Positions 44,015-55,059 of a DNA stretch of 64,000 nucleotides are shown here, in pieces. How positions within the stretch are numbered: the first letter of the stretch is position 1; every line of letters starts with the position of its first letter. This DNA is from Paramacrobiotus metropolitanus (lineage: Eukaryota; Tardigrada; Eutardigrada; Parachela; Macrobiotidae), in the NCBI RefSeq assembly GCF_019649055.1, contig NW_026570323.1, positions 434,001 through 498,000 of the forward strand, written 5' to 3'. The notes under the pieces were generated by a model. It ran no database searches, was not told the origin of the DNA, and saw only the letters and a list, made by a program, of their open reading frames with translations. The translations under genes were made by a program, and so were the position numbers.

Positions 44015-47000
44015 TTATCGCTTAGAACAGTACGGACAATTCCAAGGTTTCTGTTTTGGTGGTGGTTTTCCTGATCGGGTAACACGAGGTGACACATACG
44101 ATGCGCACATATGATGGAACGCATGTTGGCAGACTGTGCAGCGCAACCACGGTTTATCTTTGTTGTCCGGAATAAGAGCCGCATAACACTTCCCGCATTT
44201 TATGATCTTGTTGGATTCGCTTACATTGGTGTCGTCTTGGCTGAGTTTTCCGAAACGATGATGAATGGCACGTTTTGTAGCTTCGGGATCATCTGCATTA
44301 AACTTCCGTGAGTTTCAGGTCGAAGGTTTATAGTTATGTACAGTTTGCTTCACTAGCAAGTCATTACGATTCACCTTCAGAAACAACGGAAGCGGAAAAT
44401 GATCGAATTTTGTTTCCTGTGTGGCCTCTATCTGCAGCGTAACGTAACATTATAAAATTTCGAAGAAACTTAAATACAAGCTCGATTTATAGTTTCTAGT
44501 TAAACTCTACCTTTTACAGTCATTTTCTTTGGAGTGCTGCTAGATAGTGGTGAGAAGTCACTGTCGTTAGCTGGAAGTGACTGATCCATGTTAGCATTTT
44601 GCGTTCCAGATTCAGTAGCTTCCATGGCGCTGCTTTTGCGCTTTCCCATGCCGCTGGACGTTTGCGAAGCTAAATCCACAATTAAAAGTACAAGGAGGAT
44701 TGGTGTTGAGTCGGCAATGAATTTATCGCTTAAAGTTAGACTGATCTCCCAATCCACTGGAGTCTTATTAAGCCGTCAACCGTGGATGGTTGCCTTTCCT
44801 AGCATGCGCAACCGCCAACCGAGGTATGATGGTAGCCAGGTAGCGTCATGTAATATACTGCAGCTGGCATATTACGGAGCTGTTGATTAGTGCAGCCAAT
44901 TACGGTTGACGGCCAAATCAGCCTCCAGTGGATTGGGTGTTCATACTAACTTTAGGCGATAAATTCGCTGCAGACTCAACACCAAGGTGGAGCTGCTGTA
45001 TCGCAACGAGATTCGCTTCGAATTCAGGACAAGGCCTAAGTGTACACCGGTCTTACCATCCAAATGTGGCCTCGCTTTACATGTTGCAGCAGCAGGATTA
45101 CCGGCCAAGCTCACCTCGGGCGCTTCGTCTAAAGAAACTTGCAAAGCACCGACGATACCATCAATCTTTGCAAGTTGCTCTGAAGTAAAGTGCTCGCGTG
45201 GCAAAATTAAGGAACGCCTCCGCACACCCTTCAGATTCACTTGGTGCTGCTTGTCTGCCCAAGCAATCTGGTCAATGCACCAGCGATTTTGTTGCAACGG
45301 GTCCTCTTTTGTTGCATCAAGGAACAAGTCCTTCCGAACAGCCAAACAAAGCACGTCTTCCGCAATATCTTCAAACTTCACCGAGAGAACGTTCTTAAAA
45401 AACGTATTCATCTGAAAGAATATATCGTCAAATTTGTATAATGAATTCGAGAACTAGATAATTAATTTTGTTGTACTGTAGTACATAAAGGGCGTTTTAT
45501 TAGGCATTGCCATCTAAATATAACAAAGTGCAAAGCGTAAGTACACTACTTTACCGTACAGACTAAATCACATTTGTAGTATTTAGATAAGATTTTTTAG
45601 CCTGGTGTCAGTTTCGATAATTTGTGTCACATGTTCTGTGAGCAGTTTACTTGACGAAATACATCGTTGAGCAACTTACCTTTTCGGCATGAGTTGTCTT
45701 GCGTAGTGCTTCTATCAGTTGAGCAAAACTTTCTTTGGCCAAGCAGTTGCTTCGGTCGGGAAGTAAAGATAGCGTTGTACGCGCGGTCAAACCATTGCGC
45801 GGTAAAGTTTGATATGGCGGGGCTTTTAAAACATGCCGTAGCAGGCACTGGAGAGCTTCTTCTTGGTCGTACTCGCAAGCAACTTTACGGGCAATCTGCA
45901 GAAATATTTAAGAAAAACATAATGGATGCAGAGTCATCTAGCGCTATGGAAATAACGTTGTATAGTACCATATCCCCAACAGACGACAGTATAGAGTATA
46001 AGGTTGCAATTCGGTGAGTGCAGCTAACCATCCCCGCTGATAATAGTTTTGGTTTGATGATTTCGTATTTGTCATTAACCGCATTAGTCAGTTCACGGCA
46101 TCCTTCTTCGCCAAAATGAAGCAGTTTCCGAACATCTTTGGATGCACGTTGCTGCGCTTGCTCCAGAAGTGTGAAAACAGTGTTATCGATGTCGGTTATC
46201 TCGTTATCCATGGTCAAAATAGCTACCCGACTCAATGTCCGCATTCTGTAAAAATCTCAGGTTTTCGTGCGTGATGGCACAATCAAATAGATTACAGAGC
46301 TTAAAGAGCGAAATTTATTGAGACTGACTTGTCTTTAGTTGCGGCAGCGATATCATCCAGGCCATCGGAATTCATGGTAAGCGCACAAGACGAAGTAGGA
46401 TGCACACCACCGCTGTTTTTGTTGCGATAGTTTAGATATAGTTTTCTTTCGTACACGCATCCAAATATACGTGGCATTAGCTTAGGAAATGGATTATCGT
46501 GGATTATTAAAGGAACGTGCAATTTTGTCCAGCGATCAAGGCCTGCGGAATCAGTTATTTCTCCTAAATTGCAAATGTCTTCCATATTTGTCCCGAAAAT
46601 TGACAAGCTCAGATTCAGAAGGAGCGTTTTCCACGTGTCTGGGAGTCCGACTACGATCAAGCTTGGCAAACCTTTGAAGTGCCTGATCAGGACTCCGTAA
46701 AACATGCTGATCCAAGAATGTGCTAAAATTATTTCCAATATTCAAACTTATACAAATTCAATTTAAAAGTATTTCTGTTTTTAGACAACCAATACAAATG
46801 ATTAAAGTAAATTCTGGTGGACGCGATATCAGTTGATATGGTTACAATAATATCTTTTATAACAGTGATAAATATTTCACTCACCACACATTAGTACGAA
46901 GGTGTAGTAGACATCTAATGGCAAATGTTGTCTTATAATGGCAAACAGTCTGGCCTTCTTTTTTCCTTGATAGACCTCGACAGTGCGGGAATTAAAACGG

Positions 47001-48069
47001 ATGACAAAGGTGTCCACACATATGCACATTTATCGGTGTCGGCTAACACCATTCCACCCTCAAAAGGGACGAAAATTATGTCCGGACCAAAACGAAAGTA
47101 ACACCGTCTTCTTGCAGTCCCAGGTGCGAAACCGCTTGCCGCTTTAGCGGAATTTCTTTGTCTTCGCATTTCCTGTAAGAAATGAAAAACATGCATACAT
47201 GTGCGTTGCGTCCTCACAATTGGGTGCTTCATTGCGTCCAGTCCTTACATGTATACTAGTACTTCTGTGTAGCTACATAATAACATCACAAAAGCACTTG
47301 ATCCATTATTATTAGTATACTTTCTGTTGTGTTTTTTTATATACAGCTTTCTTATGTAGTTTTTCAATATATTTTACGTACTCAATATACCGTTGGTGAT
47401 ACCACTCCCCTAACTTGGCGAGAACCTTGTTGCTCATGTTGGAAAACGCGGACGAGCCGCCTTTGATATGCAGATCCGAGGAGAAATCTTTAAAATTGTT
47501 CCACGACTTGCTACGAATGTAAACCTTCCTGCAAACCAGAATTGGCCGATATACACAAAATATAAGTACATGATCGTCTAAAGCTTATAAAAGGCCATTT
47601 AGGTTCGCCGCCGTTATCGTTACAGTATCAGTTTTAAAAGTCTGAGGGTTACGGTACGAGCTGCGCTATTCTTGTATGTAAACCGAGTTGCAAGTTATAG
47701 CGCGAGTTTAAGCTACCGTAGAATCGTAGATACCATACAATAGTGCATATAATATAATAAATAAATCTGTACCTCGTGCAGCTGTCGTCCTGCAGTTCAA
47801 ACAGCGTTCCAGATTCTGTTGTTTTTCCTTCCACTTCTGCAATGGGCGTTAACACAAATGCCATAATCCAGTCGTCCACTGCTCGTTTTTCCTTCTTTTT
47901 AAAATAATAGGTACGACCATCCTTATCTTTAAACCGGTATTCAGCTGCCGTGAACTGTAATAAAGCGCTACTCTATAATCGGCTAAATTCCTGCAGTTAT
48001 TAGTAGACTGTGCACAAACACGCATAAGCTACTTACACAAAACGAATCTGAAGCCGATTGGTTAGACAT
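44015..48069 (-). CDS. P-loop NTPase-like protein with C-terminal PHD finger, frameshifted
   Basis: A multi-exon minus-strand gene. Clear exons: 48069-48037 (MSNQSASDSFC), 47954-47773, from 47528, 47172-46885, from 46733, then coding blocks 46244-45885, 45878-45627 and 45411-44941, followed by 44757-44511, 44431-44375 and 44302-44015. The 46733 exon has a degenerate Walker A (VVGLPDTWKTLLL, with Trp where Gly is expected) and a Walker B-like VPLIIHDNP, as in uncharacterised DUF-type ATPases of invertebrates. The last exon is a PHD-like finger (CGKC, CTVCQHAFHHMC, WNCPYC), usually a histone-tail reader. Single-base losses occur near 47090 and 47006, and the 44511 junction is out of phase. It is head-to-head with the KDZ-like gene. 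Joint function in transposition is an inference; it may instead be a host gene or dead. Confidence 0.6.
44690..44990. repeat. Inverted repeat, about 80-bp arms
   Basis: 44700-44785 reappears inverted at about 44900-44990 (TTGGTGTTGAGTC, CCAATCCACTGGAG, GCCGTCAACCGT shared), with several mismatches. It overlaps the ends of two exon-like blocks of the NTPase/PHD gene, so part of that coding sequence has been duplicated in reverse. Confidence 0.75.
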
Positions 48070-48867
48070 TAGAAAGTATCTGTAAGCCTGTTCACAGGAT
48101 GCAAAAGCCAAATTACAAATGCCAGCAACTTCCTTAATTATTTAATTAGAATGCGTTTGTCAAAAACTTGCTGTTTCCAAAGGATTACAATTTACGGCTC
48201 ATTTTATTGGCACGTTCCCACAAAAAAAATTCAGGGTTGGATACAGTTTACTGTGTTTCAGCCTGGTTATTTGTACAAGAAGTACGTTTAATCACTTTAA
48301 TGACAAATTATATGTTGACTAAGCTGGTACTGCATTGATTACAGTAATAGTATTACGTATACCTAATCTAATGAACGATCTATGGGTGCATACTGCCTTT
48401 GTAGCTGTGATTTCATGGCCAGTCGATGAGTTTGGCGCTCGCTGTGCAGTGAAAGTGCAGTCAGCCTTACCTCCCAATGATGATTGGACTTTTGGGTGAA
48501 GTACTGACTAAAAGGTGAGCACAATTCTCCACATAGGGCTGTTTATGTGGGCAACAGTGTGGCACAGGTCGCTGCTGGAATATATAGTCTGTCCTTTAGT
48601 GCTCTTTATACAGCAGTATCACATGAGCAGCTACTTATACAGCAGTATAACTTGAGCAGTTCAACAGTTTCTGCCCGACGTTTAATAAGTCCTCAAGAGC
48701 TTTATCGGTAAAATCAGGAAAATTACGTGACCTTAATTTATGCAGTGTGTCTCGAACGTTTTGCTATGGAAAAAAATTATTTTGACAGTAATGGTATTTA
48801 CTGTTTAATCAGAACGTACAAGTGCATTTGATAGATATGAACTGCTTCTGTAGATAAAGTGAAAATC
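48070..48867. promoter_or_regulatory. Shared intergenic region of the divergent NTPase/PHD and KDZ-like genes
   Basis: The two start codons (48069 minus, 48868 plus) are 798 bp apart. A short tandem duplication (TTATACAGCAGTAT.AC.TGAGCAG twice) lies at about 48606-48660. No core promoter motif is obvious. A shared bidirectional promoter is inferred from the geometry alone. Confidence 0.45.
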
Positions 48868-51246
48868 ATGACATACGAAGAGCAGAACGGTTCTTTAAGA
48901 TTATTCCTCAGCAAGTATTCACTGGACGAAATCCTGAAGTTGTGCACCGTTTGCACAGCAAACCGATCACTGGACATTATGGATACGGTTCTTTTGGAAG
49001 TATGCCAAAATGTGTGATGTATCTACATATTTTTTGAAATATTAGTTAGCTATTGCTTTTAATTAACTACTGCAATATCATTGTAATAAATGATATACTG
49101 CATGTAGGAACTTGCACACCGTGTACAGCTGGCACCTGATCGGCTTAGAGATATGTATATCCACGTGATGAACGAAGCGCCGTCTCTCCTTGATTTGATT
49201 TCGCCATCGGATCCAAGGAGTATCGTTGTAATTACTCCTCCAGTGAAAACGTGCACGGAAGGCTGCGTGTACCAGAGGGGCTCTAAAACAGGTCTACCTT
49301 TGGAACTCGGTCTTCATAATAAGCCAGCTTGGGTAAATATATACCTTTACGTAGTCACAGTTACTAACAACTCGTTAGTTATATTTCTTGTTCAGTGAAC
49401 TGTCTACTGTCTTGAGTACACACACTTTTACGTTAATTTCAATCGGTATTTATTAGTTATTATTAACTGCTTTGAAATACAACTGAATATTGCGGCAAAA
49501 TACAGTACCCGAAGCATTTTTCAGGGCACACTGCACGACATTAACGGAATGAGCCGATCTTTCGTTCGCCTATCGTATAGATGTCCAACCTGCCGTAGTA
49601 TATACAAGTACGACATGTTTCAATCCAAAAGGATGGCAAATACCGCTTTGCGAGCACGAACGAACGCATGTGCGCGTGACCCAGACAACTTATTGGTCTA
49701 GAACGTTATGCAAATTCTTAGTAGAAAGCGTGGAAGTGCTCTAATTAAATACCTTATAAATAAATCACATTTATCTTAACAAAACTAAAATTAACTGATT
49801 ACACGGGAAATAGTGCTCTTTTCTCTTCTTTGCTACACAACTGCCAAGTAAAGCCAACTTTGTTTTACAACTTCCTTTTCAAGATTGCATTGCAAAGCGT
49901 CTTTCAACGGGTTCTGCGAAACGTACCTCGAGACATACGGAAAAGCTGCCGGTAAAATTTTCCCAAAACCATTGGCTTTTTTCACTTGAAAACTTTTATC
50001 CACTTTGTAGGATTTGATGTACAGAACGTGTCCGAAGCGTTTTTCCGCTATGAAACGGAAAATGAAGTTCGGGAGAATAATTTGCTTTATTTCGGGTTCT
50101 CTTCGGACAAGGACGTTGACCAAGCTTTTCCTGAACTCGACAAACTTCGATGCGAACGTCTATACCCTCATGTCTGCTATCCGGCGTGCGCTTCCAGAGG
50201 TTGCAGAGAATACCTCATCTATTAAAAGTTTTTAGAATACCGTTGCAAACGTTCAGCTGGTAAACTTTCCAAATATTTGTCCAGAAGAACCGTTGTCTAA
50301 ACGTGGCGAAATGTATTGCGGGCCACATTCTCTTGCTGCACAACTGGCGAATATTCCAACAAACAAAGAAAGGTCACGCTGCAACATGCTGCAGCTAGCG
50401 CATTTCATCTTCAAGGTAAACTTTCTGTATTGGTGCAAGAATCGTACTTTTATCCGATTATTCTTGCAGCGTCTGACCGGGTTTTGAAAAACTTTTGCGC
50501 TGATGAAGTGACGCTTCCCGGCGAAACAGTGGAAGTAGAAATCATGAACGAAATCTCAATGCCGGAAAACAATGATTCAGCAAGTGAACTGGTTTGCACA
50601 AAAACCTAGGTGAACCAAAATGCAGCCAGTTCGGTCACGAGGATACATATTTGTGGTGCGAGCGGGTGGTCACATCGACATGTTCTCTCCTATATATAAG
50701 TGCGTATTTACCTATATGTGATTCGGCAGTTAGTGACACATGTACCGAACCATTGCTTTCCTGTTACAGGTCTGAGTCTCCATCCCAGGTATTCCTTATA
50801 CTGATTTCTTGGATGTATCAGGTCTTACAAACAGTTCCCTCATGCGACTGGCCAAAACTTTTTTTGGCATATGATAACATGTGCAATCTGGAGCGACTGA
50901 AAGCCACGCTTCAAAACTTTCGCTACCACCGCCATATGACGAGCTTTGGACCAAGGGGATGACGAAAGTAATCGACGGCTTCCACTTGGGCAACCACAAA
51001 GGCCATAAATGCCACACAAAGTACAATCCAGACCAAATCCGGGCGGCCTATCCCAACCTGCTCAGTGCTAATACACAGAGTTGTGAGCAGACATTCCGTT
51101 GGCTGGGAGCATTCCAGCATGCTATGTTCAAAATGACTAAGTACCGTCAACTCTTCTTTCTACACAGGATCGTTAAGCGCAGAAACTTGTATCTGGAAAA
51201 AGTTGCAGCCAGTACGCGCTCTGACTCACGAACATTCAGCAGATGA
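48868..51246 (+). pseudogene. KDZ-superfamily transposase-like gene with CxC5-like zinc cluster
   Basis: Exons 48868-48999 (ATG) and 49108-49332 are open in phase 0, followed by 49525 to about 49698. Together they give an N-terminal helical region and a Cys cluster (PPVKTCTEGC ... LSYRCPTCRSIYKYD) like the CxC5 domain linked to Kyakuja-Dileera-Zisupton (KDZ) transposases. Later blocks start at 50011, about 50283 and about 50770. The C-terminal part has LFLAYDNMCNLERLKA, KVIDGFHLGNHKGHKC and ANTQSCEQTFRWLGAF, matching the order of KDZ catalytic-core motifs with conserved Asp and Glu. The frame slips near 50905, and the middle exons are uncertain, so the gene is probably broken or poorly assembled. 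KDZ enzymes move DNA by a cut-and-paste-type reaction; activity here is not shown. Confidence 0.6.
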
Positions 51247-51534
51247 TGATATTACTTATAATATGTATTTTCAGCTTTTCAAAGCATCAAACTGCTACAA
51301 AGTTTAAACTGCTCACTGCTGCTACTAATGAGGTAATAAAATTACGATCAGTATTCGCAAACGATGTCTCATGTCCTCAGTTTCTGTGAGCTATAGTACG
51401 CCTCACTAACATTATTTTCGAAAATACTTCTAACTACAGCAATTTTTGAAGTAACTTTTAGTTCAACAGGTTTCAACAGCAACAGGTAAAGATAGCATAA
51501 GAGCCCGAAGTCATATTTGCAGTGTTTCCTTCGG
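51247..51534. other. Spacer between KDZ-like gene and right minisatellite
   Basis: AT-rich, no ORF. The right inner edge of any KDZ-containing element should lie here. Confidence 0.5.
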
Positions 51535-51765
51535 TTCCAACGGGTTCCAAAAAAGTTTCACAGGCTTAACTGGTGTCACATCAGGTAGCAATTAAACGAT
51601 GTACAGTAGTTCCAACAGTTCCAATAAGTTCCAATAGAGTTCCATAGGTTCCACTGGTGTCACACCAGGTCGCAATTAAACGATGTACAGTAGTTCCATC
51701 AGTTCCAGTAAGTTCCAATAGAGTTCCGTAGGTTCCACTGGCGTCACAAAATGTCGCAATTAAAC
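51535..51765 (-). repeat. TGGAAC minisatellite, inverted orientation
   Basis: About three units of the same 84-85-bp repeat as at 42.7-43.6 kb, on the opposite strand (GTTCCAATAAGTTCCAATAG, then GTCACACCAGGTCGCAATTA). The array is split by a retroelement and resumes at 53234. Confidence 0.9.
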
Positions 51766-53233
51766 AATAATATATTATTATTAGTTTTCAAATCGCGACA
51801 TTACAGTCATAGTTCTATTAACTACGGCCATCAGTGCACAGTTAAGAATTAAAAAAACAACCAAAATCAGCATTATCAACCAGTTTGTTCTTTCCCGGTA
51901 AAGTTCCCAAAACAGCCGCAGCGTTTCCTTTAATAATTGCGAGGCTAATACGCTGCTTCAAAAACGCCGTGGATCGGCCTTCTCCAGTTCTCTCCCTGAT
52001 CTTTCGTCCGAAAAAGCTGACCATTTCTTTGGCTGCTTCGCCAAGCACACCCAGGGTTTCCACAGCGAAAGGATAAAACCAGTATTCTTCGCCCAGCTGC
52101 CGATAGTTAGATCGTTTCCGGCTTTCCGCTTGGTGTGCCGCTGCGCCCGCTGCCTTTGCTGACCGTTTAACATACGACTGCGCTAACGTGTCCGCAAAGG
52201 TTGCGTCCCATACAAGCTGCTTTCCTTCTCGCACTGGCACCAATGTCAATCCGTCCGGGCGCTTACCGTTGTCTCTGAATATTCCTTTAGGTTCCAGCTC
52301 ACAAGGAATACCCGCTGCTACGCATCCCCGCTCCAGTATACTGTTTAATTCCAGATGTTGGCTCCATCTACCTTTGCTATACAAGCAGGACAGTCCATGG
52401 TGACCATCTGGAGTTACTTGGAAGCCACATCCCACGCATTCATGCGATGCCACAACTTGCAAACCAAATCGTAGTCCTACGGCAATTCTAACTTGTTCGT
52501 CATTTACCACCGTTCCCAAGCTAGCCGCCGGTAACGCGTGCAACCATGCCGCAGACTCCTTCTCGGAGGCCGCTAATAGTGCCGCCATTTCTTGCGGTTT
52601 ACCGCTGGCCATCGCTTGTAGACGTAACTGGGAATATGTCCTTTCCACAACCGGACAATCCCAGCTTTTCTGAAATTTCCGTAAAATTTCGGGGGGCATT
52701 TCACACTGGTACGAGTTCAACCACTTGTCCATAGCCTGATCCAGACCCGATATCCGATCGACCGGGAGCATTTCCAGGCACACTGGCAAAACCGAGGATG
52801 CCGAAGCGATAAACGCGGACAAAGCTAGCTCCTCTGCTCGCCGTATTCCCAGACCACCCCGTCCGACCGGCAAGGTCATTTGAATCCAATTCTTGTCATC
52901 AATGTGGGCGTTGACGATAGAAGTGATCGCACCACGCATTAAAACGTCAAATTCACGGAGAACTTCGGGGTGATCGTGGCACTGGCTACTGCGGAGAGTG
53001 TGCATCAGTTTAGGCACGCTGAGGCAGTTTCTGAGGAGGTAAAGAGCTTGCTGGGATGGCAGTAGTTTCAGTCTTTGCACCAGTCTCTCGATCTCCTGAA
53101 TTTTACTTTTCAGAAAAGACGGCACTGCGACCACCTTAACTGGTGCTCCTAATAGCGTGAGCGTTTCGCTATCCATAATCTCAAATTCAGGCCACTCCCA
53201 AACCAAGCGATGTTTAGCGGCTATTATTAATTT
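51766..53233 (-). mobile_element. 5'-truncated non-LTR retroelement inserted in the minisatellite
   Basis: Both flanks carry TCGCAATTAAAC (51754-51765 and 53234-53245), a 12-bp target-site duplication or neighbouring repeat unit. On the minus strand the 3' end is a TAATAATAATATATTATT-type tail. Coding sequence starts abruptly at the 5' edge. This is the signature of target-primed reverse transcription with 5' truncation. Confidence 0.75.
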
Positions 53234-53239
53234 TCGCAA
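51842..53239 (-). CDS. C-terminal part of a retroelement reverse transcriptase ORF
   Basis: A 465-aa open frame, the first codons of which come from the minisatellite junction (no ATG, TTG at 53239). It contains the post-catalytic RT region (ETLTLLGAPV, LRNCLSVPKLMHTLRSS, LPVGRGGLGIR), then a C-x2-C...H..C group (CVGCGFQVTPDGHHGLSCL), and ends with a nuclease-like segment (RPDGLTLVPVREGKQLVWDA) seen at the C-terminus of many invertebrate RT proteins. The fingers/palm and the FADD catalytic motif are missing, so it cannot be an active polymerase. A related fragment (VWDVTVADTFAQTY) is at 55508-55885. It is free of stops, so insertion is fairly recent. Confidence 0.8.
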   Translation of the reverse strand: MRKLIIAAKHRLVWEWPEFEIMDSETLTLLGAPVKVVAVPSFLKSKIQEIERLVQRLKLLPSQQALYLLRNCLSVPKLMHTLRSSQCHDHPEVLREFDVLMRGAITSIVNAHIDDKNWIQMTLPVGRGGLGIRRAEELALSAFIASASSVLPVCLEMLPVDRISGLDQAMDKWLNSYQCEMPPEILRKFQKSWDCPVVERTYSQLRLQAMASGKPQEMAALLAASEKESAAWLHALPAASLGTVVNDEQVRIAVGLRFGLQVVASHECVGCGFQVTPDGHHGLSCLYSKGRWSQHLELNSILERGCVAAGIPCELEPKGIFRDNGKRPDGLTLVPVREGKQLVWDATFADTLAQSYVKRSAKAAGAAAHQAESRKRSNYRQLGEEYWFYPFAVETLGVLGEAAKEMVSFFGRKIRERTGEGRSTAFLKQRISLAIIKGNAAAVLGTLPGKNKLVDNADFGCFFNS

Positions 53240-53560
53240 TTAAACGGTATACAGTAGTTCCATCAGTTCCAATAAGTTCCAATAGATTTCCATTGGTTTC
53301 ACAGGTGTCACATCAGGGCGCAATTAAACGATGTACAGTAGTTCCATCAGTTCCAATAAGTTCCAATACAGTTCCATAGGTTCCACAGGTGCCAAACGAG
53401 GGCGCTCTGAGATAGGGCGCTAATCGAACCCACAGTAGTTTCTTTGGGTTCGATTAGCGTAACCCTTGTTACACTATTCTCGCCAAAGAACGATGTACGA
53501 ATATTTGCAGCAGCGGAACTTATGGAACCAATGGAAACTACCGGAACTAATGGAACTTTA
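53234..53560 (-). repeat. TGGAAC minisatellite, continuation
   Basis: Resumes the inverted array interrupted at 51765 (GTTCCATCAGTTCCAATAAG, CGCAATTAAACGATGTACAG) and ends in short GGAAC units at 53515-53560. Confidence 0.88.
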
Positions 53561-53574
53561 ATGGAATCCCCTTC

Positions 53575-53592
53575 TTACCCTAAACGGGTTAA
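53575..53592 (+). repeat. 18-bp quasi-palindromic motif, copy 5
   Basis: TTACCCTAAACGGGTTAA followed by TCTATG, exactly as upstream of the gag-like ATG at 40061. It marks the right edge of the 17.6-kb block; segmental copy 2 starts about 10 bp later. Confidence 0.9.
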
Positions 53593-54286
53593 TCTATGGA
53601 GAGTACAAGGGAGTTGGCTGTGTGCTCGAGTGTTTACACGGGTTTTGGCTGCGTGCGCGGGGTTCGGGGACGGGTTTTGGATGCGTGCTCGGGTAAATTT
53701 TTTCTTTCAAAATTGCTTGAAATTTAAAAAGAATTCTCTTCATGCCGATTGGAAAAAAATTGGAATATGTGAGCGGAAACGTAGCGCTTAATTAGCCACC
53801 TAATAATATACGTAGATCAAAGACCAAACGGGTGGAGGTGGTCAGGTAGCGGTTTCCGAACAAAGGAGAATTAAATACGGTGGCTCTGTGTTATCACAAT
53901 GGGAGCCGCATTTGCTTACCATGGAATGGCCACATTCGAACCGGAAATGATGCGAGGTAATCTGAAGGCCGCATTCGAGGCCAAGAACATCACCCCAATC
54001 CCTTGTGCCTTTTACAGGGTTGACAAAGGCCTGCCCGGATCGGAAGCCGGAAGGCAAAAAATTAACCTTCGTTGCATAAGTCGTTGAAAACAGGCTACGA
54101 GTACGAGCTGATTATAACTTTTAAAGTAAAATTCAAAAATATTCGAACACAAGCGGACCCAAGAAGGTCACCCGTGCACGTAGCCAACGCCCGTTTTTCC
54201 CAGTGCGCGCAGCGATAATGACTATTGATTTTGTGATTGTCACAACTATTCTACGCTGATTTGTTAACCATTTTATGATTTTTCAC

Positions 54287-55059
54287 AATATCCCCATGGA
54301 TGTAGCCAGAGTACAGTAGTTGGTGGCTATGGTCAGGCATGGGATGTTTTTGACATGGGCCGGGTATCGTGGACTTCGGCCGTTGCCGCCTGGTACAGCG
54401 AAATTTATTACTTTGGTGGTTGCGATGCACCGTACAATAACATTAACCTTACATGGGACACCTACACGCAGGTACTCGCTCTAAGCTAGATGTACGGATA
54501 CTAATCATCTGTGCCAGGATTTTAATTTTCCGGGGTTCCGGTTTTAAGTCTATAGCAAAGAGAACAGCTAATCTCTTTGTCAGTTACACAGACACTGATA
54601 TTGAACTAAATTTTCTGTTACAGTAAGCGCGTAGAAGTGCGTTACCACGGCACAATACAGATACTATACACTTATGCCTTGGCGGCCGGGGTACTGTTTC
54701 ATAAGCAATGCTGTAATACGTAATACAACACTATTGCCGTTTAGGTGATGTGGGCAGACACTGCGGCCATCGGATGCGGACAGGCAATGTGTAACAACTA
54801 CATAATCAGTCCCGGATCTGCCGGTTATACTCCCAAAGTGAAATTGTTCGTTTGCAACTACTGTCCTGGGTAAGCCAGAAGTCCGAGCAATAACCCGAAC
54901 TCGAAAAATTAATCTTCCCAAATATATTAATTTTGACTAGCAAAAATAGAAAAGTTTGCTTTGTCTGCACTTAGGGGCAATGTGAGAATTCCCGGTCAAG
55001 GTTACGCCCAGTACTGTCCGTGGAAATCAGCTGACTCAGCGGCAAAGTGCTCCGATTGA
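54287..55059 (+). pseudogene. CAP-domain gene, duplicated 3' exons only
   Basis: Exons equivalent to 2-4 of the CAP gene at 54287-54471 (185 nt), 54745-54869 (125 nt) and 54975-55059. All keep frame and length, with VMWADTAAIGCGQAMC and CNYCPG intact. The last exon ends earlier (after KCSD) than in copy 1 (KCSAYPN). The first acceptor is mutated: TTTTTCAG became TTTTTCAC (AG to AC at 54285-54286). Exon 1, with signal peptide and the N-terminal CAP helix, is absent; the 17.6-kb block lies in its place. No secreted product can be made from here without another first exon. Confidence 0.88.

Noticed and set aside
49833-50123. Minus-strand 96-aa ORF opposite the KDZ-like gene
   Set aside because: It lies antisense to KDZ-like coding blocks and has no splice or domain support.
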